Shown here: one piece after another, positions 1 to 12,072 of the stretch
Position numbering within the stretch: the stretch's first letter is position 1
Layout: every line of letters starts with the position of its first letter
Origin: Triops longicaudatus
Lineage: Eukaryota > Arthropoda > Branchiopoda > Notostraca > Triopsidae
Direction: 5' to 3'
NCBI GenBank assembly: GCA_022885665.1
Contig: JAGQDJ010000088.1
Location: 62,001-126,000, forward strand
DNA: 64,000 bases
Translations under genes and position numbers: made by a program
Notes under the pieces: generated by a model
Database searches by the model: none
Told to the model about the DNA's origin: nothing
Seen by the model: only the letters and a program-made list of their open reading frames with translations

Positions 1-3000
1 TTGTTTCACCCGTTCGATGTGTTCATGGGTGAAAATATGGTCTTGTACTGCGTACTTGTACGAGTACTTGAAATCACAATACTGGCAAAACTCCGGTTGC
101 CTCGACGGCAAGTCGATCTCTACGCCCAACGCTTTCTGTAGCGTCAGTTTGCCTTTCTTCTCTTTGGCGCGCGCGTTCTGAAACCAAACTTGCACCACGC
201 GTTTCGGGAGACCGATTTCGCGCCCTAAGGCTTCGCATTCCGCCATGGTCGGTGTTTTGTACTCACTAAAGAGCGATTTCATCACCCGGACCTGGATGGC
301 ACTCATCTGGGTGCGAAAACGCTTATTGGGGGTTAGACTGCAGCCGGAGACCGGTCGGTTGTTCGAAGCGCTCGGGGACGCGGGATTACTCTCAGCCTCG
401 TCCATAAAGTAGGTGTACTCGGAAAAAGTATCGGAACGATCGTGGTGATCTTCCATCAGATGGAACGGACGGTCATCAGTAGCTTTGCTGAGGTCTAACG
501 GAAGCTCTCCTGGAGCTCCGCCCCCCCATGAAGGGCCTTCTGCTGAGCGTTGGTTTTCAGACACTATTTCTCGCTTGACGCTCAAATCTTCAACCGAACC
601 GCTTAAGCTTGAGGGACCTTGTTGCTGGGCAGCTTGTAGCGTCGCAGCTGTGGCAGCCAAGTAGTCAGTGGCGTAACGCTTCAGGCTGTCCTCGTTGCCA
701 GGGAAGCCGTGGTGGTAGAGTGAGGACAGCATGGACAACGACGGATGGAAGGACGACGCTAAGCGTTTGGCCAGCGTGTCTGCGTCAGGGGTCAGGTTGG
801 CTAGTGAAAGGTTAGGTAAAGGGGGCGTGATGGTACTCGCCGAAGGTGTGCTAGTATTAATGGGTGTGCTGGTATTATTGGGTGTACTAGGTACAGGTTC
901 TTCATCAGGAATGGCGTCGATATTGATCTCACCCTTGGCGCACTGGTCTGCGTGCCGTGTGATTAAATGCGATTCTAGGGCTGATTTGACTTTAAAGAGG
1001 GCGGGGCAAAAGGGACACCTTTTGTTGATCACTTGGGCATGAGCTCGGAACTGACCTTTGCGTTCGCGGGCGCGCGTGTTCTGGAACCAAACTTGGACCA
1101 CGCGCTTTTTCAAGCCCACTTCGCGGGAGATGGTCTCCAACATTTTGCGACTCGGGTTACTCTCGATTTGGTACTGTTGGTACAAAAAGTCCAGTTGCTC
1201 AGGTAAAATGGTCGTACGGAGCCGCTTGTCTCGCTGATGTTCGCCGTTACCACTACGGTCACCGACTCCGTCTCCATCTTCGCTGGATTTACGCTTGATT
1301 CCCAGGCCAGATTGGCCTACCTGGACTAACGCGCTGAGCTCCGACGCGAGGGTCGCGTTGCTGGCCGCACCGGCCGCTAGCGCTTGCTGCTGGAGGAGAG
1401 CGAAGGGGGAATCGGGCAAGAAATTGGCAAAAAGGTCCGGGTTCATTAAATGAACCAACTGGTGCTCACGCCAGAGCTCAAAGCGCGAGAAGGACAAACC
1501 ACATTGGTCGCACTGAAAAGTGGACGAGGAGGAAGAGGCTTCAGCAGAGGGCGTGGCATTGGCACTACTACGATCCGGGTCGGCTGTGCTAGCCCGGGAC
1601 TGGCTCGCTTCACTTTTGACAGTCAGTGCAGGGGTATCAAGACGCCTTGGGGGCATTTCAGTGCTACTCTTCAACTGAGACTGGCTCGTCTCAGTTTTGA
1701 CAGTCAGTCCAGGGGTATCAAGGCGCCTTGGGAGCAATTCAGTGCTACTCTTCAACGGAGTGCTGGTTATCGCCGGTGTCCATTGGGATTGGGACGTGGG
1801 AGGGTTGGAATGCAGGTTATGGTGCGGTGGCAGGGCCACTTTACCACTCAAGTCGGCAGCACTGTATGCTATGTTAGCGTTAGTCACGCTGGCATTGTTG
1901 GAGTCGGCCACTGAGCTGGAATTGCTGTTGTCCTCCGAGGAGGAAAAGCAGGCTGCGGCTTGGGCAGCCGCAGCCTGTGCGACCGCTGAACGCTTAGCGT
2001 CTTCTTCTTTGAAACAGTGCGACTTTTGGTGGCGAATGAGCTCGTAGTAGCGTTGGAACACAAGCAAGCACTTTTTGCATTGGTAATTGAGGCCCGGAGT
2101 GCGTTGAAATCGCCCCGACCCGTCATCGGCCGCTTCCATGGGGGGTTGGTTCTCGTATACTTTGCGCGCTTTCTGTCGAGCGTTCTGGAACCAGACTACG
2201 ATAACGCGAGGACTTAAACTCAGTAGTTTGGATAAATACTCGAGATCGTCGTCTTTAGGGTAGGCGTTGTTTTCAAAGAATTCTTGCAAAACTTTGATCT
2301 GGTAGTCTGTGAAACGAGTGCGGTTAGCTCGTTTCCCCGAGCCACCACTTCCAGCCCCAGGAGGCGTCAAAGGAGCGTTGGACATGCTCGTGGTGTTAAA
2401 CGGAAACATTGACGCGGAAGATTCGGACCTCGCTGGGCTAATAGCGGGTAAAGGGGGTAAACCTGGAGGAAGTGACGTCATTGGAGACATGCCTGCGGCT
2501 GCTGCCACGGCGGCAGCAGCAGCAGCGGCTCGCTGAGGTGGGTACATGGGATGGGACTTGTCCAACTGGGAGTTAATGATGGACGCGAGGGTCAAATTGT
2601 TGGGAGACCCAGGTCGCATGCCTAAGAGAGCGGGGTTAGCACCAGCCGCGGCCGCGAGTTGTGAAAAGGAGTTAAATGAACGCGAAGGGCCGGGGTCGTT
2701 CCCGTGCCCCAGGGGTGATTCGTCAGCTTTGGACACAGGAACGAGAGCTTTGTTATCTTTAGGAGACGGATCGCTTTCCTCCGGTTCGTTTTTAACACTT
2801 ACCGAAGACTCGGGGTCATCTCGTGAGTTAGGAACGTGGTGGTCTGCATAAGTGGAAGCAGACGACGAGGAAGGGTCACGCTCGGTCCCGGTGGCTTTCT
2901 TAGCCTGGAAGGCAGCTTGAATTTCTTGCTGCTCTTCCTCCTTCAAGGGAACGACCTTGGTCTCGCCGGTTTTCTCGTACTCCTCGAGGTTTAGAGTAGT

Positions 3001-6000
3001 CGAGGGTGGGTTGCTGAAATTGTACGGGGAGTCTTTGTTTCGCTGACGTTCTTTGAACAAAGTATTACGGAACCAGTGCTTGATCACTTTTGGGGGCAGG
3101 CCACTCTGACGGGCCATTTCTTGGATCTGGTCCTCTGATGGCGAATTGTTGATGTCGAAGTGGGATCTGAGGATTTTCAATTGTTCGTCAGTGATTCTAG
3201 TGCGTGCACGCTTTTGCTGCGCCGCAGCCGCGGCTGCTGCTGCGGCCGCAGCTTGTTGCTGTTGTTGCTGCTGTTGTTGTTGCTGTTGCATCATTTGCTG
3301 TTGTTTCGCTAGCATATTGGGATCCAAGCCGCCTGGCATGAAGGGCATTTGGGTCAAAGCAGCTTGGAGAGGGTCAAATTGGTTAGGGACCATGAAGGGC
3401 ATCATGGGTGGTTGCATGTTCATGGCAGCTAGAGCTGCTGGGACGTTGAATCCCATCGGTAGCCCCATACCCATCCCCAACCCTGCTAAGCCCATCATCA
3501 TGGGGTTGAAGGGCAACTGTGACGCTAAGCCCATGGCGTTGAGCGCGTTTTGCATCTCGTGCATTTGCTGCGCCAAGGCTTGAACGTGCGCCGCCGGGTT
3601 GGCTCCTTGACCGTTGGCCGAGTCGGTGCTGGACACGGGTGTCGAGGACGCGGTGCGCGGCGTAGGGGTGACGGCTCCTCCTCCTGCAACGTTCAAAACG
3701 GTGTCATTGTTAGCTGGTTTATTGCTGGGCGTATTAGGGTTAGGCAATTCGGAAGGGTTGCGGAGGACTTTGGGGTCTTTGACGGTTTGGTCCTCGTCTT
3801 TGGAGTCAATGTTGCCAGGCGGGGGTAGCTTATCCACAGGCGAGACGGGGGCGGGGAGGAGCGTGTTGCCGAGACGTTTGTTGTAGTCTTGTTTGATCTC
3901 GTGAGCATATTTTTCGAGGAACTCAAGCGGAACCAAGTCTTTGTGCACTTCCTCGCTGTGTGCTTTAAGGACCCAAACGCTGGAAAACTCTTTATCGCAA
4001 TGCGGACACACACAGCGCTTAATCTCGGGCACCTTTTCATTAGCATCCACTGGAGCGTTGTTGTCCTCACCAGCACCGTTGCTCGGAACCTCTGCGTCCA
4101 TGTTGGGCTCCTCTTCGGCAGGCGCACCGGTGAGGGTTACGTTGGGTGCTGTGGGCGGGTACGCGTTGGCTAACACGTGACCCTCTTCGGTTTGGGAAGA
4201 CGAAGCGGATAGTTCACGTTTGGCTTGCCGCTTCTGGTGGTTCTCATTAAACTGCATGACAAGTTCGAAGCCATAGCTTTCCAGCAAGTGTTTGAGCATC
4301 CGGGACGAACGGCGCAAACTTTGGTGAGCGCTGGAGGTTAGGCTTTTCAGGGATTCATTGTTGTCAATGGGCTGAAGGGGGCCTCCTAAGGTGGGGGAGG
4401 AGGGTCGGGATAAGGACTGACCACTGCTATTAGCGGGTGGTTGCTGCCCGCCCGAGGCAGCGAACAGGTTCGCAGTGTTAGGGAACAAACAATACATTTG
4501 TTGATGTTGCGTTAACTGATCTTGCGAGACACAGATGGTCCCGCAGCGCAGGCAGGGAAACAAACCTTGACTGCACAACTGGCCCAGGGCCAAGGTTAAT
4601 TGATCGGCCATTTCAGTGCTCGCTGTCGAAGCCGACGGCACTTTAAAGCTTTTCGCATCAGTGTCTCCGTCAAAGTCGTTCGAACTGGAAGGGTTGGCGT
4701 TGTTTCCCGAGAGAGACAAACGACTTGAGGGGCGCGAGTTTGACTCGGATTTTTTCTCAACTGGTGCGGAGAGGGTGCGCGGGTCGGGTTGTTCAATCAA
4801 GGGACGCATGAGGTCGATTTGGCCCGTACTGGCCAGTTCTTGGAGCTTGGAGGCGCGCGTTTGGTGCAACACAGAACGGAGATGAATATCGAGTGTTGAG
4901 CCTTGCGTGTACGCCACCTTGCATATGTTACATTTCCACGGCTTGCTGTCGTCTTTGACATCACTCTTGCTAGGGTTCACCACCGGTGGCGTGGTAGCCG
5001 TAGTTGTAGCGATTGGAAGATTGTTGGCTTTGGGTAGATTGTTGGTAGCCGGGACTTGTTGGTCTTGCATGGCGCGCTTCAATTTGTGCAAATGGCTCAC
5101 AGAATTAAAGTGCACCAAGAGAATGTTCTTCTGGGTGAACGATTCTTTACAGACTTCGCACTTGTAAGGGCGATTGGGGTCCAAGTACTTTTCCAGCGGG
5201 TAGTTCAATTTGTCACCGCTCTTCTCGCCTTTACGGTGGAACATGCTCTTATTGTGCTGGGTCAAATAAACTTGGGACGTGAAGGCCATCTTGCACCGGT
5301 GGCATTTGAACTTACGTTGCGGGTCATTGTAATTGTCTTCCGCCACCGATTGGCTGTTGAGGTAATCGTCCAAAGTGGCTGGTTCTTTGGGATCGGAACT
5401 GTGATCACCGTCATTGTCACCTTCGTCGTCGTCTTTGAGTTCGTCCTCTTTAATTTCGGAACTACGGTCCTCGGAGGATTGGATGGCCGTCATGGGAGGC
5501 TCATCTTCCTCCCCACGGCGGTCTTCATCGGCAGTAGCGCCACTTTGGGCTGCGTCACGACGCAGCAATTCTGCCATTGCCGTTTCACTGGCTTGCCCGG
5601 CCAAACTGCTCAATAAGACCGGATGGCAGAGCAAGGACTGACGGAGCAAATGCGCTTCTTCGTCGGTGAGCTCGGCATGGGCGCTTTCCAGGTGGCGCTG
5701 GAGGGATAAGATAGATCGGAAATTGCGGCCACAGAGGGGACATTTGGTTGCATCGCGAATGATGTGGTATTGCGAGTGCAATTGCAACTTTTCTAGCGTT
5801 TTGAACGCGAGACTACATTGAGGACAACGGTACTTGTACGCGTGGCGCTCGGAGACCGTTGCGGTCAGTGGAGGTCGGGCGTGAATTTCACGAAAATGGA
5901 TCTGCAGGCTTTGGGCAGTGGGAAAATACTGATTGCAGCCTTTCTTCCAGCACAAGTAACCTGGACCGTTAGGGGTTTGCTTAATGTCCAAGTGACCCGT

Positions 6001-6674
6001 CTCATTTTGATGGCAACACAACAAGTCTAAAGAACGGAAAGCGGCTTGGCAGCGTTGACAACGGAATTCCTCCGGGTCGGCCACTTCCTCTGACCCAGAA
6101 CCATTGTCTGACTCGTCTCTGTCATCGTTATGACCAGCAGGGTTATGACTTTCGCTAACTTCGTCAGCGTCTGGGCGGAATTTCTTGGGCACGGGCTCGT
6201 ATGCCTCGTGCTCTTCGGGATACGGGCGAGATTGGCCCGGTGCTTGGCCCGCTGAGCCTTGCTGTTGCTGCTGCATGGCTGCGGTGAGCCACTGAGCTTG
6301 CTCTACTAATAACAAGAGTCGGTGCAACCCTTCCGAGTTGACGTTGTGAACCTGCGCAGCGTGCTGCTCCAGCGCTGGCCGATTGGGGAACCGATCTTGG
6401 CACAAGGGACAATTGAGGGCGGGAGAGGCTGCGAAGGCGCTGCCTGCTCCTTTGGGATGCGTGCTCTCCATGTGCAAATGCAAAGCTTCGCTACTCGGAG
6501 CCACGAAACGACAAAGCGTGCAAGAAAAGGTCTCACCGTGTTGACTCGAGCTGGGGCGTGGGGACAAATGAGCCCATTGTGGTCGCGAATCGTCACCGGG
6601 ACCCAGGTCTGGTTTCGTTGAAGTTTTCGAGCCTCCTTCGTCGTCCTCTTCGTCTCCTTCACCTCGAGGACTTC
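1..6674 (-). CDS. zfh2: ZFHX3/4-type zinc-finger homeodomain factor, coding exon 2 (3' partial)
   Basis: This exon encodes the larger C-terminal part of a nuclear DNA-binding transcription factor of the ZFHX (ATBF1/zfh2) family. Reading minus-strand triplets from 6672 down to 1 gives 2,224 codons with no stop. In order it encodes eleven C2H2-type fingers (about residues 1266-2120), a polyQ/polyA tract, homeodomain 1 (2375-2434), homeodomain 2 (2669-2728), two fingers, homeodomain 3 (3037-3096), one finger, homeodomain 4 (3338-3397) and a final finger (FCQYCDFKY...HIFTHEH) at the window edge. All four homeodomains keep W48, F49 and N51. The exon starts after a pyrimidine-rich AG acceptor (AG at 6676-6675); its first two bases complete the Gly codon begun by exon 1. 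The exon continues past position 1, so the C-terminus is missing. Four homeodomains resemble vertebrate ZFHX3/4; Drosophila zfh2 has three. The family call is very secure; the orthologue name is by convention. Confidence 0.95.
148..327 (-). other. Homeodomain 4 of the ZFHX protein
   Basis: A 60-residue homeodomain starting NKRFRTQMSAIQVRVMKSLF and ending KRVVQVWFQNARAKEKK, with R5, M8, L19-F20, W48, F49, Q50, N51 and R53. It is followed by the last visible finger (FCQYCDFKY). This domain makes the protein a four-homeodomain form. Confidence 0.95.
1051..1230 (-). other. Homeodomain 3 of the ZFHX protein
   Basis: A 60-residue homeodomain starting DKRLRTTILPEQLDFLYQQY and ending KRVVQVWFQNTRARERK, with L16, W48, F49, Q50, N51 and R53. 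Position 20 is Tyr rather than the common Phe. An IKRKSS basic patch upstream (about 1285-1305) could be a nuclear-localisation signal. A C2H2 finger (CPFC...HLITRH) follows directly. Confidence 0.95.
1594..1755 (-). repeat. In-frame tandem duplication, 2 x 81 bp (27 residues)
   Basis: Two adjacent 81-bp copies begin at 1755 and 1674 on the minus strand. Each encodes LKSSTE(LL/MP)PRRLDTP followed by (G/A)LTVK(T/S)E(T/A)SQS(Q/R). The copies differ at only a handful of residues, so the duplication looks recent. Each carries one VKxE SUMO-type site. It lies between two zinc fingers upstream of homeodomain 3. Confidence 0.95.
2155..2334 (-). other. Homeodomain 2 of the ZFHX protein
   Basis: A 60-residue homeodomain starting GKRANRTRFTDYQIKVLQE and ending VIVVWFQNARQKARK. 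It keeps R5, F8, L16, F20, W48, F49, Q50, N51 and R53. A Gly/Ser/Pro-rich linker precedes it and a C2H2 finger (CKKC...HQKSH, about 2015-2085) follows. Confidence 0.95.
3037..3216 (-). other. Homeodomain 1 of the ZFHX protein
   Basis: A 60-residue homeodomain with R5, I8, L16, F20, W48, F49 and N51. It carries FDINNSPSE in helix 1/2 and KVIKHWFRNTLFKERQR in the recognition helix. Position 50 is Arg and positions 52-53 are Thr-Leu, not the usual basic pair. This is the known family signature of the first ZFHX homeodomain. A polyA tract abuts its N-terminal side. Confidence 0.95.
3217..3303 (-). repeat. PolyQ/polyA coding tract beside homeodomain 1
   Basis: The minus strand encodes QQQ-MM, then 12 Gln (3288-3253), 11 Ala (3252-3220) and Gln, running straight into homeodomain 1. 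The Gln codons are mixed CAA/CAG and the Ala codons are varied, which suggests a relatively stable tract rather than a pure trinucleotide expansion. Confidence 0.95.
3940..6541 (-). other. Array of eleven C2H2-type zinc fingers
   Basis: Cys/His pairs are visible near 6459-6541 (CTLC...H), 6346-6420 (CPLC), 5986-6066 (CQRC), 5884-5967 (CxxxxC, WKKG insert), 5760-5832 (CPQC), 5674-5754 (CPLC), 5230-5310 (CHRC), 5085-5170 (CEVC), 4855-4938 (CNIC), 4490-4565 (CLRC, ending HQQMYC, so C2HC-like) and 3940-4006 (CPHC). Acidic and Ser-rich linkers separate the groups. They probably act in DNA or protein binding, as in other ZFHX proteins. Confidence 0.9.
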
Positions 6675-9600
6675 CTAAAAGAAAAAAAGAGCAAAAAAAG
6701 TAACATTAGCCTGGTTTTATTTAATTAGTTTTTTATGGCCCACAAGAGGCGCTTTTTAACGACAAGACATTCCAAGTTCTCAACGTTCGCCTACAAGCCG
6801 ACGTTAAAAGCGTTCGTCAAACTCGTTGAGGAAACAGCAGAATGAGCAGAAGGTGCAGCAAGAAAAAAAGTGATTAGACTTCATCAAGATGCAGGCATGC
6901 ATACTTAATCACACCCCTCTTTAGGAAAACCTGATCAAGCTTGCTTGCCGCGAGCGCTTACACACGTATACACGCTAACGCTCAACGAAAAGCAAAAAAA
7001 TAAGGGGTTCCAAATGAAAGGAACCTCCATCACTGATCGCATATAATATTCTCAATAGTTTTACACATTAGAGAAGAACAGCAAAAGGCGTTTTGAAGCT
7101 TCTGCTACGCTTGATAGCTCAGTCTTTTTTTTTTCTTTTTTGTTTCGGTGCGGAGATTAAATTACTGAAACCGGTGGGACGCAAAGAGAACCTGCTCCGG
7201 CTCTTCGGAGACTAATCTTAACTTTGAAACCTCAGCTTAATGCAAATGAATGCACCTCAAGTCTGGAGTCCTTAAAACTTCACTAAATGACAACTAAAAA
7301 CCATAACAAAAAAATGTAGCCTAAAATATACGAAAACTTATGAGAACAGACGTTCACAACGCAAGTGTTTAACGAGCAGGGAAAAATACGAGACAAGCGT
7401 AACGAAAATTCTTCCCCAATTAGCTTAACTATTTTTTGGACAAGCAACGCACGCAACGCGCGACAAAAAATGACCATGATCTTTAAATTTAAAATTCTTA
7501 AAAAAGCGTCAAGAAAATTCGCTAATAACGATACATCAAAACACGCAGTGATTGAAAATAATTGCAAAATAGGAAATAAACAAACTGTAAAATAAAAGCC
7601 AAAGTTAAGATTTGAAATAATTGAACGCTTATTTTCAATGGCTCAAAAAGGAATGTAACAATGAAATACGTGATTTATCTACCATTCTTGCATATTCCTT
7701 TTCTAGCGGGAAAAACCCCATAAGAAACTTATTGTTCTTTCTTTTTATGCTACTTCATTTATTGGGTAGCAAACAGCCACAATATGGAAGAATAAAGAAG
7801 GCCAAATCTTTTTTCAAGATAGAAAGTTTATTATGGGTGCGTTATGGGTACCGGAAGTGAGGTTGGCAAATGTTATTAACCTTTTCCCTTCATTTTACAG
7901 ATGCAATTTTCACGTTATGGGGAATTCCAGTAGTTCCACAATGAACGTGTAAGAAAAAAGTCCAGGAAAGCAACAAAGTTTTGTATTAGTGAAACCGAAA
8001 CGTCTGGGTGTTTTTTTAAAAGCTTCATTTGACCAAGCTGACACACATATTCGAAAACGCTTTCGTGGACTGAGTACCTTACGACCGATACCCATGGGGC
8101 CTTTCTTTTCGGGGTCTTAATGAAACAAGCGCTAATGAGCCGGTAGTGTTGATTCAGGTGGTGAAGAAGGAGAACTTGTTAGGGATAAGAAAAATAAAAA
8201 GTTCTTTTCTTTCTTTGAAATACGTGTCGCTCTGCCCAACTCTGCTCCCTGCATATTTTCTTATCTGTTTCCATTCAACCCCTCTAAAACCCTTACAAGT
8301 GGGGTTTTAACACGAACTCATGGTCACTTTGAAAGCGTTTTCATTCCTGATGACACTTGTAACCTTTTTTCGCTCTTCTGTAGTTCTTTCACACACTTTT
8401 TCTCCCATCAAATTCCCAGCTGTAAAACCTAAAAATCTGTGCCTCATGCAACAGAAAACCATTAAGTGTTGTTTGGCTAAACCCACATTCTTGCTCTAAG
8501 TTAATTAGCTCGATTCATGTGGTACTGCCCACGCAGTTTAATTCGAAAACTTCTCGTTTTCGCGTACCCCAGGGACTTTGGCAGCTCACAAGCAGATTAG
8601 TGCACCAAAACCAGTGGCGATAAGATTTCTTTGCAGAAAAGGGGTGGGCTCCGAGCCGGGAGCCAAATTTGACACCTAACCCGTAATTAGCCAAAAGAGT
8701 CTCGCTCTTTTTCGTATTATTCTGAATTTCCTCATACACGCGATAGCATTCATGCAAACTTCTGCACCAAACTCATGCTCGAGTCTTACTTTTTGCAACC
8801 TTTCATCTTGTTACAGCCACTTTATTGCAATTTACGCCAAAAACTTCCTTTAATCCATGCATACTAGCAAACCTTACGTAAACTACATCAACACCTGTTG
8901 CAACCTCTGATTGCATTTAGAAACGAATTCCCGTCTGCTCTGTTATATTGTTATTTTTTAAGAATTTTCTCGAAAATTCAAGACGAAGTCAATTTCCAAG
9001 AATTTCCCAGAAAATTATAAACAAACCCAATTTTTTCAGAAATGCAGTACTTAAAGCTGTTAAATAAAAGTTTCTAAAATCTTAACAAAGGAATTCTTTT
9101 ACAATAAAGCTGTCAAGGCTTTCTAATCGGCAAAGGAGGGGAAAATGTCACCGAAAAAGGTGGTCGAAGGGGTGAAGGGTAAAGGGTGCAAGGGTTAATC
9201 GCCCTGTTTTGGTGTCCGGGACACATGCATGCTCAAACTTTTGAAGAGAGATGGAAAGACAGAGAGAAAGATAGAGAGCAAAGCTGATGATGCCGCCGCG
9301 AAAGTGGACGAAAGAACATTTCTTAACTTTTCCTGCTGGTCGAAGCGAAAAACCTGTCAGTTGTTGCCTTAATGCCCATATCTTTCCACCTTTGGGCATT
9401 AGCCATGATTTATTATCGCGGACACACAAATATTTGCTGGTTGCGGCAAGAGAGGAAAGGGAGAAAAGCGAAAAGAGGGAGAGAACCAAAAGTTCCACGT
9501 CTTTTCACAGATAGTTCGTACCGATAGAGCGGTCATTTTCGTACGCGTCGATATTTAAAGTCGAAAATCCCTTACGCACCACGAATTATGTCGCTTGAAG

Positions 9601-12072
9601 AAATTCTGGCTCTTCAACCCAGGAAATTCTTTTAAACAAATCCTATTTGCCTTCAAGAATAACATCTTAATAAACGCAATTTCGCATTTGTAATGTCCCA
9701 ATAAAGATACTGCAAAATAATAGCTCCCTGAAACTATTTGTAAAAAATAGTATTCCCACTCTTACAATCGCTAATTCTATTACATTCAACATTTACGCGC
9801 TTGAATTCAAACATCCGAACTTTATTAAACAATTGAAATCACGCAAAATTTAGAAAAAAAATCTGTAAAAGAAATATTTAAATGAAAATTTGAGCCAAAA
9901 GCGAGTTAAATGAGCTCGCAGAAGTGGAATGAATATGTTTGCAGGCAAAAGACATTGTGGCTGGCCACAGGTGGCCTCTTTTTTCTTCGCTTTTCTCCTT
10001 CTCCGTTCTGCATCTTGCTTTTCTGTCTCTTCTTGTATACCTTTTCCCACCTTGCGGTCACCCTTTGAGCAAGACCTCTAGAATTCTAGGCCAAATCCTA
10101 GTACTCCACTACTAATTACCATTCAGTGTACTACGGGCGAAGAGACTAATTGCCACCATTGCATTTTCCTCCATTTCACAGCGGTTAATTCGCCATGTTA
10201 GCTCTATCACTTGGGACTTTCGTTTGCAACTCTTTATTTTTACCATCCCTACAAAATCAGGTCTTCGGAAATTTTACAACGCATGGCTTGTGCTACCGGT
10301 TAACATTATTCTGCCCACCAGGGCCACCAAATTTGGCAAGTGCATTTTTCAATGCTGCTGAAAAGCGAACACGGAAAAGGACAAGTTTGTGCAGCCGTGA
10401 ATGGAGCATCTAATTACCTCTTATATTTTTTCGTTTCCTCCCTTTTTATTTCCTAAGACCGTGTTGAATAAATTGCCACGTCAAATAAATGCTTTAGTTC
10501 TCCATCACTTTTCCGTTTCTCGCTGCTCTTTCTTCGCTTTTCACTGTCCGCTTACACTGTGGGAGTAAAAACTGAAAAAATAATTTCTGAGTCACTAAAA
10601 GCTATTATAGGCGTTTACCTTCATTTCAAGAGCTTGGATTAAAAAATAAGAGATCTATATCTCTTGAGGTAACCCTCCCTTGCAGTGAAACCAGGCAACA
10701 ACACCGCCCCTTTTTTTTCTCTTATAGCTTCTAAGGTAACGTGAAGGGAGTAAAGTTCGTTAACGAGGGGTCAAATGGTATTGATTTCATTTTTTTCTGT
10801 CTTCACCTTTCTTCTTGTGTACAAAATGATGTGTAACAATGAAGAGGCGGTGACGGTGGAGATATGGGGAACGACTTTTTTCTTGAGAGGCTGCGGCCTA
10901 ATAATTCAACCAACGGCGCGAAAGCTTGTCTGTTTGTGTCCAGCCAGGTCGTAATTTGTAAGTCTGGCACACGAGCAAAGTTGAGCAGCGAGAAAAGATG
11001 CGAAAGAGTGAGAGAAGAGAGAGCGAAAGATTTCTCTACCGCAACTATTAGCATGGGCGGTTTAGTATACTGTGGCTCTCGGCCGGGAAAGAGTTAAATG
11101 TTGCTTCGGAAATAAAACAAAAAAGGACGAAGGTGGCGGGAGCTATCCCAACAGTTTTTAGCACGAGAGAGCCGTGGGCTAAATGGGTTTTACTACCTGA
11201 ATTCTCGTGGTTTAAGAGATGCGGAGGGAAGGCATCGCACCGCACCAGGTTTTGCCGAAGGTTTTTCAAGTTAGTCTTAACAAACCTTGAACCATAGCTC
11301 TCCACCCACCTTAACCACCTTTTCTTGAAGGTGGTAACATATGCTCGCTGGCGGGTCGTATATTAACTCGGCAAAGAACCCAAACAGACGGGTTTGCCCA
11401 TCGATTGTCCCCCCAAGCACTTTTTTCACGGGGTTCAAAATCAACCATGCAACACCCCTTTTCCTCACGCAGTTAAACACTTGCGCCTTATTTATAGCTT
11501 TCGCGCTCGGGGAAACCTTACCCAAGAACCAACAAAGAAATATCAACAATGCATCTTCCCAACACCCAATACATCACGAATCCATAAATCGAAAGAAAAA
11601 TTTTCTTATTTTTCATCGTTGACAAAACAAATTCCAAAAAAAACGAATGTTAAATATGGCATCAAATCCGGATATAAGAGTTATGCTTGAGCTGCGTATG
11701 ACGTATGAGATATTCTAAAGAGGAATGACGTCAAACCCAGATGTATGTATATATATATATATATATAAGAGATAGATATAAGAGATCTTATAGAGAGATT
11801 TGGCCCGGAAGTTTTATTGAAGAAGACAAACTTCGATGTAAGAGAACATGAACTCTTTCGTATCCCTTACAATGATAAGAACTCATTGCGTAACTAGAAA
11901 ACTTTAGAGCACTATTTTTCGCTTTGCCTTCCGCTGGTATCAATGAAATGTTCTGAGAATATTTACTGTTACGTTTGGTTATTATTGTTAATTTTCTACG
12001 TATTTATTTTATTTTGATTTTCAAAGTGTCGTCAATAGTTCAAATACATGTATCCAGGCATTAAGAACTTAC
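6675..12072 (-). other. Phase-1 GT-AG intron of the ZFHX gene (5,398 bp)
   Basis: The donor is GTAAGT (12072-12067), right after codons for EPVKTEP plus a G. The acceptor is a long T/C tract ending TTTTAG, with AG at 6676-6675. Joining 12073 to 6674 forms a Gly codon and keeps the frame open into SPRGEGDEEDDEGG and the next finger. A likely branch point (GCTAATGTTA) lies at 6710-6701. The interior is AT-rich with no coding signal. It contains a repeat cluster at about 11661-11850, a short (TA)n, and purine/pyrimidine-rich stretches near 9230-9500 and 9970-10060. Open frames of up to 116 codons inside it show no recognisable domain. Confidence 0.9.
11661..11850. repeat. Degenerate CGGATRTAAGAGA repeat cluster inside the intron
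   Basis: Units related to CGGATATAAGAG occur at about 11669-11680 (ATCCGGATATAAGAG), 11736-11745 (CCCAGATGTA), 11770-11786 (AGATATAAGAGATC) and 11833-11846 (TTCGATGTAAGAGA). A short (TA)n lies at 11749-11767. The same unit is clustered at 60645-60960, so a decayed mobile-element terminus is likely. Confidence 0.5.

Noticed and set aside
3146..3583. + strand frame with runs of Ala and Cys
   Set aside because: It is the antisense reading of the polyQ/polyA tract and the Met/Pro-rich linker of the ZFHX protein.
5056..5616. 186-codon open frame on the + strand, rich in V/F/L
   Set aside because: It lies wholly antisense to coding exon 2 of the ZFHX gene and is explained by the codon composition of the finger-encoding strand. 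It has no domain.
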